Assembly: GCA_015229095.1 (NCBI GenBank)
Contig: JADGCE010000004.1
Coordinates: 9,641-42,108 of the forward strand
Source of the DNA: Magnetococcales bacterium
GTDB lineage: Bacteria; Pseudomonadota; Magnetococcia; Magnetococcales; Magnetaquicoccaceae
Reading direction: 5' to 3'
Length of the DNA stretch: 32,468 nucleotides
The number at the start of each line of letters is the position of its first letter. Within the stretch, counting starts at the first letter, position 1. Shown here one piece after another: positions 1 through 7,458 of the stretch. Under the pieces are notes generated by a model that saw nothing but the letters and a program-made list of their open reading frames with translations, searched no databases and was not told where the DNA came from. The position numbers and the translations under genes are program-made.

Positions 1-2
1 TG

Positions 3-374
3 CTGTTTGTGATGGTGCCTCTGGCGATTGATCTTTGGCAACCCCGCCGCATTTTTCTGATTGTTTTGCTGGAGTTGGTGCTGGGATACGGCTTTTTGGT
101 CAACTTTGACATTCTGGATCGGAAATACAGCGCGGATGGCGGCGAGGCCATCGGGGCCGCTGTGGGGCTGTTTGTACGCCCCGGTGCGACGGTGGTAGAC
201 CTGCTGCGCCGGGACAGTTCGATGGAATTTTATATGATGCGCATGCACATCCAGGGTCACTACGGCAAATCCTGGGACCAGCGGGTGGGCAGCCGCTTTT
301 TTCTCCCCAGCGGCCTGGTTCGCACCTACAGGCAGACCGAAGAGCAGCGCCTCCAGGAGACGGCAACACCGTGA
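3..374 (+). CDS. C-terminal part of a hypothetical membrane protein (5' end outside window)
   Basis: The reading frame is already open at the first bases of the window and ends at a TGA at 372-374, so this is the tail of a longer gene and its true start is not visible. The visible 120 or so residues begin with one hydrophobic segment, roughly the 20 residues after a PRR motif, which reads as a membrane helix. A polar tail rich in Arg, Gln and Glu follows. I do not recognise the family. The stretch after it, up to 661, holds no gene I can support. The next gene is on the opposite strand, so the two are convergent. Confidence 0.5.
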   Translation: MFVMVPLAIDLWQPRRIFLIVLLELVLGYGFLVNFDILDRKYSADGGEAIGAAVGLFVRPGATVVDLLRRDSSMEFYMMRMHIQGHYGKSWDQRVGSRFFLPSGLVRTYRQTEEQRLQETATP

Positions 375-661
375 TGGCCTTGGTCAAGTCGGGTCAGAAG
401 CGACTTCAGAGTCCTTTTCCTGACTCTGGAAGGCCTGGCAAAACACAAAATGAAATCGTGCCAATCCATGAAATTGCACGTGGTAAAAATCGCACCACAA
501 AAACCGCCAGCGGACCAGGGGGATGCCTGTCTCTATGGGGGGGGTTGCCGAAAAATGGACACATTCAAAACAGTTTGTCAACAAAGTGCTCTTGCCTCCC
601 TACCGCAAACCGGAACCCCCCAGTTTTCGCTTTTTTTCAGCCGATCCAAAGTGTTGCCATG
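375..661. other. Intergenic stretch between convergent genes, no gene seen
   Basis: These 287 bases separate the end of the truncated membrane protein from the stop of the ene-reductase on the other strand. Several short open frames exist on both strands, but none has a convincing ribosome site or a recognisable product. Runs of G near 537-545 and of C near 617-621 are present, but I find no clean hairpin with a T tract. Confidence 0.4.
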
Positions 662-1741
662 CTATCCATCGCTTGACAGTGCCGGGTAATCGGTATACCC
701 GACTGCTCCCGGAGAATAGAATGTGGAGACATCGGCCGGATTCAAGGGGGCACCGATACGGAAGCGGGCGGGCAGATCGGGATTGGCCAGGAATGGCACC
801 CCGAAGGCGACCGCATCCACCTCACCCCGGGCGATGGCCAGCGTGGCCTCCTCGGCGGTATAGCCCATGTTGCTGATGAGCACCCCCTGATAATGGGCAC
901 GGATCGGCGTCACAATATCTCCGGTCTGTTGTTGGAACAAATCCCCGCGCAGGATATGCAGGTAGGCCAGGTGATAGCCGTTGAGGCGGTCGGCAAGCCA
1001 GGTCGCCAGGCCGATGGGATCGCTGTCCCGCATGCTGTTGAAACTGTTGAGCGGCGAAATGCGCACCCCCACGCGCGCGCTGCCCCACACCTGACTGACG
1101 GCCTCAATGACCTCCAGCAGCAGCCTTGCCCGGTTTTCGAGGGAACCACCGTAGGGACCGGTACTGCGCTGGTTGGAGCCGTCGCGCAAAAACTGGTCCA
1201 GCAGATATCCATTGGCCCCATGCACCTCCACCCCATCGAACCCGGCCGCCAGGGCATTCTCCGCAGCCCGTTTGAAGGCGGCAACAATCTCCGGTATTTC
1301 GTCATCCCCCAACATGCGCGGCACCACATAGGCCTGTTTGCCCTCTGGCGTATGCACAAGATCATCGGTGATGGCGATGGGACTGGCCCCGACGGGTAGC
1401 TGGCCATTGTTCAGGAGGGGATGGCAGGCGCGACCGCCGTGCCAGAGTTGCAAAAAGATGCGACCACCCGCAGCATGGACCCGGCTGGTGGTCTGTTGCC
1501 AGCCTGCCACCTGCGCGTCGGAATAGATGCCCGGCTCATGCCAGAAGGCCGAGTGGCCCTCCTGCACCATGGTGGCTTCGGCGATCAGCAACCCCGCACT
1601 GGCGCGCTGTGCATAATGCTCAGCGATCAATGCACCCGGCAGATGCCCCTCTTCGGCACGACACCGGGTCAGGGGTGCCATCAGGATGCGATTGGGCAAG
1701 GTCAGCGGCCCCAACGGTAACGGATCAAACAAAGTGGGCAT
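662..1741 (-). CDS. nemA: Old Yellow Enzyme family ene-reductase (NemA-like)
   Basis: This is a 359-residue FMN-dependent alkene reductase of the NemA / xenobiotic reductase group. Such enzymes reduce activated C=C bonds (N-ethylmaleimide, enones, nitro compounds) with NAD(P)H in the cytoplasm. The N-terminus carries the family pattern ending in PNRILMAPLTR (residues 16-26). The substrate-binding His/Asn pair is visible as H174 and N177 in the VEVHGANGYLLDQF motif, followed by the GPYGGSLENR segment. Length is normal for the family. I chose the ATG at 1741 because an AGGTG ribosome site lies 6 bases upstream; an in-frame GTG at 1750 would add three residues. The gene stands alone and diverges from the thymidylate synthase operon. 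The assignment to the family is firm; the physiological substrate cannot be read from sequence. Confidence 0.93.
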   Translation of the reverse strand: MPTLFDPLPLGPLTLPNRILMAPLTRCRAEEGHLPGALIAEHYAQRASAGLLIAEATMVQEGHSAFWHEPGIYSDAQVAGWQQTTSRVHAAGGRIFLQLWHGGRACHPLLNNGQLPVGASPIAITDDLVHTPEGKQAYVVPRMLGDDEIPEIVAAFKRAAENALAAGFDGVEVHGANGYLLDQFLRDGSNQRSTGPYGGSLENRARLLLEVIEAVSQVWGSARVGVRISPLNSFNSMRDSDPIGLATWLADRLNGYHLAYLHILRGDLFQQQTGDIVTPIRAHYQGVLISNMGYTAEEATLAIARGEVDAVAFGVPFLANPDLPARFRIGAPLNPADVSTFYSPGAVGYTDYPALSSDG

Positions 1742-2049
1742 CGTGTTCACCTGTGCATGAGAGTCTTAAAGGGTTGTTTTCTGAAAAATCTGCACAGCAA
1801 TTCCAGAGAATTCCCCCCGAAATCTCAGGTTTACCATATATCACGTCCGTCGGCCAGATGGCGTTCCGCTTCCTGTCGGAGCCTCATTCCAGCCCTGCGG
1901 GGGTCGGAACGGCCACGGGCTGCAAAGCGCGCTGTGCAGGCGAATCAGCCCCGGCAGGCAGAAAATACCTTTCCTGCAGAGAAAAAACAAGGCCATAATG
2001 CCCCCCTCGGTCGTGTGGTCGTTTGCAACTCCTGATTCCAGCGGGACAC
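1742..2049. other. Divergent intergenic region upstream of the nucleotide operon
   Basis: These 308 bases separate the divergent starts of the ene-reductase and the thymidylate synthase-like gene and should hold promoters for both. I see no sigma-70 site with both boxes and good spacing on either strand. A 19-codon frame with an ATG at 1998 is preceded by AAGG and ends at 2057, overlapping the ATG at 2050 of the next gene. It could be a leader peptide that couples translation, but it may equally be chance. Confidence 0.3.
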
Positions 2050-3540
2050 ATGTTTGAACCCCTGTATTATAAAGACAAATTATTACTGGTCAATCCCGCA
2101 GGTGATATCGGCGTGGTCACGCTCTGGTCACCGGTCAAGACCGTTTATAAAAAATTGGCTGCTGCGGGTATTGATCTGGGGGTTCAGAGCTCTCGTGTTG
2201 CTGTACTGGGCACCTTGTACGGCAACGGTCTCCCGGAATTGCTGCACAATCTTCTCTACAATCCGCAGATACGCCATTTGCTGCTGCTCGGCAAGGATCT
2301 CTCCGGCTCTCGACGGGAGTTGCAGGGCTTTTTTGAACGGGGCCTGGAGGAGAGCCGTTATCTGGGCAGCCCTGTATACCGCATCATCGGCACCGACCGA
2401 AAAATGGATGGTTCGGTACACCCTCAGGATTTTATCCATCGCCCCCTGACTTTGACCGATTTGAGCCAATGCCGGGAGCCGGAGCTGGCCGAGGCCATCC
2501 GTTCCTATTTTGCCCTCTCCCCCCCGCAACAGCCGTGTACGCTGGCACGTCTTCAACGCCCCATCCCCCAGCCCGCCATTCAGTGGTATCCTTCCCATCC
2601 TGGCGCGCATACCATCATCCGGCACACCCCCCTGGAGGCGTGGCGGGAGTTGATCTTTCGTCTGGTCCGTTTTGGCCACCGTCAGCAGCTCCGCAAGGGG
2701 GAGCGGATCGAACTGCACAACATGAAGGTGATCATCCAGGAGCCCTTTCCGGAAACAGCCCAGCAGTTGGCCCATTGGGGCTTTTCCCTCTCCGAACTGC
2801 ATGCCTATCAAGCCAGCCTGCTGGATCCCACACCCCCGGACGAACAACCATACACCTATGGCAACCGTTTGCGGGGCTATTTTCGATCGGACCAGGGGGT
2901 GATCGACACCCTGACGGCGGCCATCGCGCATCTCCAGGAGGATGGGGAGTCCCGGCGGGCCTATATCAGCCTGTGGGACAGCAACCGGGATACTCTGCCC
3001 CTTGTCAAAGGGCATCCCTGTCTGGTATCTCTGTTTTTCCGTAAATTTTCCGAACAATTGACCCTGACGGCCACCTTTCGTACCCACAATGCCCTGGATG
3101 GCTGGTTGCGCAATGTCTATGGGTTGATGGCCGTTTTGAAGTATGTGGCCGAGGCGGTTTCCCTGCCGATGGGTTCCCTCACCCTGATCAGCCACTCCAT
3201 CAGCATTGATCCCCAGGGCTCCGGTCTCACCCGGGCCCAGGCCATTGCTGCCAGCAAACAGAGTGACCATCGGCACGACCCCCACAGTGGCCGGGAGATG
3301 CTGCGCAGCGATCCCCAGGGGGAGTTTGTCGTTACCATCGATCAGACGACTCGGGAGTTGGTGGTGCAGCATCTTTACCAGGGGCAACGTCTCACCGAAT
3401 ATCGGGCCAGCAGTGCCGAAGCCCTGGAGGCGCAATTGGCCCGCGACTGCGCCCTCTCGGAGATCAGCCATGCCCTCTATCTGGGGCGCGAAATGGCCCG
3501 CCAGGAGATGCGTTTGAAACCGGCCAAGCAGCCCCAATAG
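2050..3540 (+). CDS. Thymidylate synthase-like protein fused to an N-terminal MtrA/DUF4346-like domain
   Basis: Two domains are visible in about 496 residues. Residues 1-170 or so resemble the methyltransferase MtrA and the DUF4346 'pterin-binding' family, with GVVTLWSPV, then VAVLGTLYGNGLPELLHN and NPQIRHLLLLGKD. The C-terminal part, from about residue 290, keeps the thymidylate synthase core. The catalytic cysteine is C324 in GHPCLVSLFF. R344 lies in FRTHNALDGW, followed by D350 and N355 in LRNVYGL. H382 is in the ISHSISID segment, equivalent to the usual AHIY region. The expected reaction is C1 transfer from a methylene-pterin cofactor to dUMP or a related pyrimidine nucleotide. The architecture is far from E. 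coli ThyA. An in-frame TTG at 2023 is an alternative start; neither has a strong ribosome site. It is the first gene of a run in which the next four genes overlap. Family assignment is by motif reading and the exact product (dTMP or a modified pyrimidine) is open. Confidence 0.8.
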   Translation: MFEPLYYKDKLLLVNPAGDIGVVTLWSPVKTVYKKLAAAGIDLGVQSSRVAVLGTLYGNGLPELLHNLLYNPQIRHLLLLGKDLSGSRRELQGFFERGLEESRYLGSPVYRIIGTDRKMDGSVHPQDFIHRPLTLTDLSQCREPELAEAIRSYFALSPPQQPCTLARLQRPIPQPAIQWYPSHPGAHTIIRHTPLEAWRELIFRLVRFGHRQQLRKGERIELHNMKVIIQEPFPETAQQLAHWGFSLSELHAYQASLLDPTPPDEQPYTYGNRLRGYFRSDQGVIDTLTAAIAHLQEDGESRRAYISLWDSNRDTLPLVKGHPCLVSLFFRKFSEQLTLTATFRTHNALDGWLRNVYGLMAVLKYVAEAVSLPMGSLTLISHSISIDPQGSGLTRAQAIAASKQSDHRHDPHSGREMLRSDPQGEFVVTIDQTTRELVVQHLYQGQRLTEYRASSAEALEAQLARDCALSEISHALYLGREMARQEMRLKPAKQPQ

Positions 3541-3579
3541 ATCCATCACAATACCCTGTAAGGATGGTGCCAGGCAGCC

Positions 3580-4275
3580 ATGTTTGTTTTTTTGGATATC
3601 GGTTTTACCCTGATCGGCGGTCCCGGCGTGGGCCCGGCCAGACGTCTGGCGGAGGCACTGGCTCTGCCCGGTCATGCCAAGCCCATTCTGAGCGATCTGC
3701 TGTTTCGGAGCCCCTTTTCCCACCCGGATCAACTGGCAGAGGCGCTGCACGCCCAGTTCCACGGCCTGCCGGAACAGAGTCGTGCCGTGGTCCACGCCCT
3801 CTGGCAGGCCCAGAGCGACGAGGCCTATATCCTGCCAGGTGCAGCGGAATTGCTGGAAACATTGACGGAGGCCCGGATACCGTTCGGTTTTATCTCCAAC
3901 ATCTGGGCACCTTTCCATGCCGGTTTCACCCGCCTTTTTCCACAGGAGAGCCGGCAGCATCCCAGCTTTTTATCCTTTCAGCTGCAGATGGCAAAACCCG
4001 ATCTGGCCCTTTACCAAACCGCCCTCCGGCAGACCGGTGTTTCGCCTCGGCAGGCCATCATGATCGGTGACACCTATGGGATGGATATTGCCCCTCCGCA
4101 ACAGTTGGGCATGAAAACGGTTTGGATTTTGCATAGACCACAGCAGGAACTGGCGGATACCTTGCACATTCTGAATGGCCGCGCGCCCGCGCCGGACTTG
4201 GCGTTGGCCCATATCGGCCAGGTGCAGGTGGAACAGCTTCACACCCTTCTGACAGAGAGCAAACATGCCCAGTAG
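3580..4275 (+). CDS. HAD-superfamily hydrolase with a variant first motif
   Basis: This 231-residue protein shows all four HAD motifs: D6 in FLDIGFTL, S106 in FISN, K139 in MAKPD, and D164/D169 in GDTYGMDI. The nucleophile D6 is kept, but the usual second aspartate of DxDxT is G8. In most phosphatases of this class that residue is the general acid/base, so activity may be slow, altered or non-phosphatase. The cap insertion between motifs I and II (about residues 15-95) is helical and of the C1 type. The gene lies 39 bases after the thymidylate synthase-like gene, and its stop overlaps the start of the ParB-like gene by 11 bases, so it belongs to the pyrimidine operon. A nucleotide or nucleotide-sugar phosphate substrate is a reasonable inference only. 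Confidence 0.85.
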   Translation: MFVFLDIGFTLIGGPGVGPARRLAEALALPGHAKPILSDLLFRSPFSHPDQLAEALHAQFHGLPEQSRAVVHALWQAQSDEAYILPGAAELLETLTEARIPFGFISNIWAPFHAGFTRLFPQESRQHPSFLSFQLQMAKPDLALYQTALRQTGVSPRQAIMIGDTYGMDIAPPQQLGMKTVWILHRPQQELADTLHILNGRAPAPDLALAHIGQVQVEQLHTLLTESKHAQ

Positions 4276-4915
4276 TCTTGCCCTCCGTATCACCCGCATT
4301 GAAACCATTCCGGTTGCCATACTCCTGGAACGATTCCGGCAGACCCGCCTGCGGGGTTGCGGCCAACCTTTCATCTATGCCGAAGCCCAGTTGGAATTGC
4401 TGCGGGATGTCGATCCCCGCAGCCTCTATCCGGCGCAAAACTATGTGCTCCAGGCCGATCATCAGCGACTCCTTGCCCTCTACCGCGCTTTTCTGGAGCG
4501 CGGTCATGATCTGTTTGCCCTGGAAGGAGGGCTGCATTTTTGGCTCCAGAACGAGGAGACGGGAGAAGAGGAGGGCCCCATTCCCCTCACTCCGCCGGTG
4601 GTGGAGCTCTCCCTGGAAGCGGATGGCCGCACCATTCCCCTGATCAACGACGGTATGCACCGGGTCTACACCGCCCTGCGTCTCCAGCGTACCATCCATA
4701 TCATTCAGGTGCGCAACGTGCCCAGGCAGTGGCCCTACTATGCCTACCCCCTCGCCAACGGTTGGGAGGATGTGGAAGAGTTGACCGAGTTGCCAGCCGA
4801 CTATGTCAAAAAAGCCTATCGGGATCCTGACCACTACAAGGATCTGTTTCGGGATTTTAACGCCCTGTTTCCAGGCATTCAGAAGAACCGCCCAAGGGGG
4901 AGGGGATTGACATGA
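4265..4915 (+). CDS. ParB/Srx-fold-like protein in a pyrimidine nucleotide operon
   Basis: This 216-residue protein has no firm name. The best landmark is NDGMHRVYTAL at residues 128-138, which resembles the G-x-H-R nucleotide-binding/catalytic motif of ParB N-terminal and sulfiredoxin-like domains. The N-terminal segment (ALRITRIETIPVAI) also reads like the start of such a domain. The protein ends with a segment rich in Tyr, Asp and Phe (DHYKDLFRDFNALFPG). No DNA-binding helix-turn-helix is visible, unlike chromosomal ParB. It overlaps the HAD gene upstream by 11 bases and dcd downstream by 4 bases (ATGA), so it should be made in step with them. A role as a nucleotide kinase or nucleotide-binding partner of the thymidylate synthase-like enzyme is possible but not shown. 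It is unlikely to be a partition protein. Confidence 0.6.
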   Translation: MPSSLALRITRIETIPVAILLERFRQTRLRGCGQPFIYAEAQLELLRDVDPRSLYPAQNYVLQADHQRLLALYRAFLERGHDLFALEGGLHFWLQNEETGEEEGPIPLTPPVVELSLEADGRTIPLINDGMHRVYTALRLQRTIHIIQVRNVPRQWPYYAYPLANGWEDVEELTELPADYVKKAYRDPDHYKDLFRDFNALFPGIQKNRPRGRGLT

Positions 4916-5511
4916 GGCTGTCGGATGAGGATGTGCTGAAAAAAATACAAAGCGGTGAAATAGAGATCGACCCCCCGCCCGCTCCAGAGGCCATCGGCTC
5001 TTTTTCCGTCGATGTACGGTTGGGCCATGTGTTTCAAACCTTTCAACCCTGCCAAATCCCCTTCCTGGATCTGGCCGCCAGTACCGGCAGCTATACCCTC
5101 TCCGAACATGTCATGAAAACCGTCCGACTGGATGATGGAGAACATTTTTTCCTGCATCCCGGCGATTTCGCCCTGGGCATGACCATGGAGCGGGTAAAAC
5201 TGGCCAGTCATATCGTGGGCTGGCTGGATGGCCGCAGCAGTCTGGCCAGGGTGGGGTTGATGGTGCATATTACCGCCCACTCGGTGGATCCCGGTTGGAA
5301 TGGCCATATCACCTTCGAGTTTTTTAACGCCGGTCGCCTGCCCCTGGCTCTCAAGCCTGGCATGCGCATCGGGGCCATCTCCTTTGAAGTGCTCTCTTCC
5401 CCCACCAGCAAACCCTATGGTGAAAAACGCGGCGCCAAATATCATGGGCAGAGTGGACCGCTGCCCAGTCGTATCATAAGGGATTCATTCGCGGAGAAGG
5501 ATCATGCTTGA
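4912..5511 (+). CDS. dcd: dCTP deaminase
   Basis: This 199-residue enzyme should convert dCTP to dUTP and ammonia, feeding dUMP to thymidylate synthesis. It matches the family along its whole length: it starts MRLSDEDVL, has SVDVRLGHVFQTF at residues 32-44, VGWLDGRSSLARVGLMVH with the conserved Arg near residue 108, and DPGWNGHITFEFFN with the catalytic glutamate E136. The C-terminal PYGEKRGAKY segment forms the nucleotide lid in this family. It is the deaminase-only type rather than the bifunctional dCTP deaminase/dUTPase, as far as motif reading allows, so a separate dUTPase is expected elsewhere. The ATG overlaps the preceding stop (ATGA), and its own stop overlaps the next gene by 8 bases. 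Confidence 0.95.
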   Translation: MRLSDEDVLKKIQSGEIEIDPPPAPEAIGSFSVDVRLGHVFQTFQPCQIPFLDLAASTGSYTLSEHVMKTVRLDDGEHFFLHPGDFALGMTMERVKLASHIVGWLDGRSSLARVGLMVHITAHSVDPGWNGHITFEFFNAGRLPLALKPGMRIGAISFEVLSSPTSKPYGEKRGAKYHGQSGPLPSRIIRDSFAEKDHA

Positions 5512-6127
5512 GAAATTCAAGAATAAACGCACACTCATGATCGCTGGTGCCGCCCTTCTGGCCATTCTCCTTCTTGTGGTCGGCTATCGGCTGTTGTTTG
5601 GCTCTTCCCGTGGAGAGGAGGAGGGGGGTGGCAAGGTGAAAGGGGCGTGGGTGCCCAATGCCATTCCCGATCTGCCTCCCCTGATCTTTGATCCTCAAAA
5701 AGATTGGGGGGCACCGGCTGTCCAATTGGCACAATTGAATGCTGCCTCCCGGGCGAGGGTCAAGGCGGGTGTGCGTATCGAAAAGGGCCGCTCTTCGTCG
5801 TTTGACGATGAATTGATCGTGATCGAACAGTTGCAGGTGGACAAGTCGGTGGCGGAATGGCCCCGTATCCGCATCGCCTTGCGCTACAATGGCGACCGTG
5901 TCATCGACGAGGCCAAGTTGGATGTTCTTTTCCTGGACAGCAAGGCCACCCTGTTGGCCCGGCGGGCCATCAATCCTTTGGTGGTCTCTGGCAGCATGTT
6001 TGGGGATAAAATGCAGCCCCTGCATCCGGGAGAACTGCGCAATGTTGTTGTGGATGCTACCCAGGCTCCTCTGGGCTGGTTGGACCGTGTCTCCGTGGAG
6101 CTGATTTATTATCGGTATGCGCCATGA
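5504..6127 (+). CDS. Hypothetical membrane-anchored protein
   Basis: This 207-residue protein has a short basic N-terminus (KFKNKR), one strong membrane helix at about residues 12-31, a Gly/Glu-rich linker and a soluble domain that would face the periplasm. The domain has alternating hydrophobic patterns typical of a beta sandwich, with the stretch from IEQLQV to LDVLFLDSKATLLARRA. No family motif is recognised. It overlaps dcd by 8 bases and maf by 4 bases (ATGA), so it is expressed with both. That placement in the nucleotide operon may be only a matter of shared transcription. Confidence 0.75.
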   Translation: MLEKFKNKRTLMIAGAALLAILLLVVGYRLLFGSSRGEEEGGGKVKGAWVPNAIPDLPPLIFDPQKDWGAPAVQLAQLNAASRARVKAGVRIEKGRSSSFDDELIVIEQLQVDKSVAEWPRIRIALRYNGDRVIDEAKLDVLFLDSKATLLARRAINPLVVSGSMFGDKMQPLHPGELRNVVVDATQAPLGWLDRVSVELIYYRYAP

Positions 6128-6720
6128 ACCCGGAATTGGTGTTGGCCTCCACATCGCCCTACCGACGCGCTTTGCTGGACCGTTTGGGTCTCTCCTATCG
6201 GACCGCCGCCCCACAGGTCAGCGAAGAGCGGCATGCCGGAGAGTCTCCCCAGGCACTGGCCGAGCGTTTGGCCATCAGCAAGGCGCGTGCTGTGGCGACG
6301 GCGTTCCCCGATGCCTTGATTATCGGAGCGGACCAGGTGGCGGTTTTGGAGGGGGATGGGGGAGAAGTGGATATCCTGAGCAAACCGGGCCACCATGCGG
6401 GTGCGGTGGCGCAGTTGCGCCGGGTTTCCGGGCAGCGGGTGCAGTTTTTGACCGGGCTCTGCCTCTACCACAGCCCCTCCGGTCGCTGCCATGTGACGGT
6501 TACCTCCTATGGGGTTCTCTTTCGTCCCCTGAGCGAGGCGTTGATCGAAGCCTATTTGCAGCGGGACAAACCCTACGATTGTGCCTGCAGTTTTAAATCC
6601 GAGGGGCTGGGCATCATCCTGTTCGAGCGTCTGGAAGGGGAGGATCCCACCGCCTTGATCGGTCTGCCGCTGATCGCCCTGCGGCGGTTGCTGGAACAGG
6701 AAAATTTTGCTATCCTCTGA
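6124..6720 (+). CDS. maf: Maf-family nucleotide pyrophosphatase, YceF type
   Basis: This 198-residue enzyme belongs to the Maf/HAM1-like pyrophosphatases that hydrolyse modified or non-canonical nucleoside triphosphates to monophosphates. The substrate-binding loop LASTSPYRRALL is at residues 7-18, D70 lies in the catalytic IIGADQV motif, and KPG follows. The C-terminal DCACSFKSEGLGI and LIGLPLIALRRLL segments match the YceF subgroup, whose E. coli member prefers 7-methyl-GTP, rather than the dTTP/UTP-specific YhdE subgroup. The start overlaps the previous stop (ATGA). Its place after Dcd and the thymidylate synthase-like gene fits nucleotide-pool control, but the YceF-type signature argues against a direct role in dUTP removal. 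Confidence 0.92.
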   Translation: MNPELVLASTSPYRRALLDRLGLSYRTAAPQVSEERHAGESPQALAERLAISKARAVATAFPDALIIGADQVAVLEGDGGEVDILSKPGHHAGAVAQLRRVSGQRVQFLTGLCLYHSPSGRCHVTVTSYGVLFRPLSEALIEAYLQRDKPYDCACSFKSEGLGIILFERLEGEDPTALIGLPLIALRRLLEQENFAIL

Positions 6721-6756
6721 CCGTCGACACCCCGCCCTTTTTCCGTGGGAATCCCC

Positions 6757-7458
6757 ATGTACAAACGGTCGCTTGTGCTGCTTGTGGTGGCAGCCGTTGC
6801 CCTCTTCTTTTATGCGGATCTGGACCACTATTTGACTCTGGAGGCCTTGCAGGCCAATTATCAACAGTTGGCCCTCCTGCAAGCCGATTCCCCCTGGTGG
6901 TTTGGCGGGGCCTTTTTTGTGCTCTACGTGGGGGTGACGGCCCTCTCCCTGCCCGGCACCACCCTCTTGATGTTGGCCGGTGGGGCGCTGTTTGGCCTGG
7001 GTCCGGCCACCCTCCTGATCTCCTTTGCCGCCAGTCTGGGTGCCACCCTGGCCTTTTTGCTGGCCCGCTATCTGTTGCGGGAGAGCATTCAATCCCGTTT
7101 TTCAGCACGGCTGGCCCGCATCAACCAGGGCTTGAGCCGCCATGGCGTTCTCTATCTCCTCACCCTGCGCCTGCTGCCCATTGTGCCATCGGCACTGGTC
7201 AATCTGCTCATGGGGTTGACCAACCTGCCGGCCCGCACCTTCTACTGGGTCAGCCAGGTGGGCATGCTGGCCGCCATCCTGATCTATGTGCGGGCAGGCA
7301 CCCAGTTGACCACCCTGCAACATCCCTCCGAACTGCTCTCCCTGCAACTTTTTGGTCCGCTTGTGCTGCTCTCCGGGCTGCCCTTGTTGGTCAACTATGG
7401 GTTAAAATACAGGGCTTATAAAAAGACGCTCAGCTCAACCACTGGGCGATCCGTGTAA
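6757..7458 (+). CDS. TVP38/TMEM64 (VTT domain) membrane protein
   Basis: This protein of about 233 residues has the VTT/SNARE-associated fold. The hallmark segments are LPGTTLLMLAGGALFG, the re-entrant GATLAFLLARYLLRE and the later LRLLPIVPSALVNLLMGLT. Several membrane helices span the protein. DedA/VTT relatives act in lipid scrambling or membrane homeostasis. I prefer the ATG at 6757 with GGGA six bases upstream; a GTG at 6745 adds four residues. It lies 36 bases after maf, probably the last gene of the operon. Its 3' end overlaps the convergent DUF4337 gene by 29 bases. Confidence 0.88.
   Translation: MYKRSLVLLVVAAVALFFYADLDHYLTLEALQANYQQLALLQADSPWWFGGAFFVLYVGVTALSLPGTTLLMLAGGALFGLGPATLLISFAASLGATLAFLLARYLLRESIQSRFSARLARINQGLSRHGVLYLLTLRLLPIVPSALVNLLMGLTNLPARTFYWVSQVGMLAAILIYVRAGTQLTTLQHPSELLSLQLFGPLVLLSGLPLLVNYGLKYRAYKKTLSSTTGRSV

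Noticed and set aside
1831..1842. TATATC as a -10 box for the nucleotide operon
   Set aside because: No -35-like hexamer lies 16-18 bases upstream.
2128..3960. A 610-codon open frame on the minus strand
   Set aside because: It lies antisense to the synthase and HAD genes, which have clear motifs; its translation shows no domain and is an artefact of GC-rich codon use.
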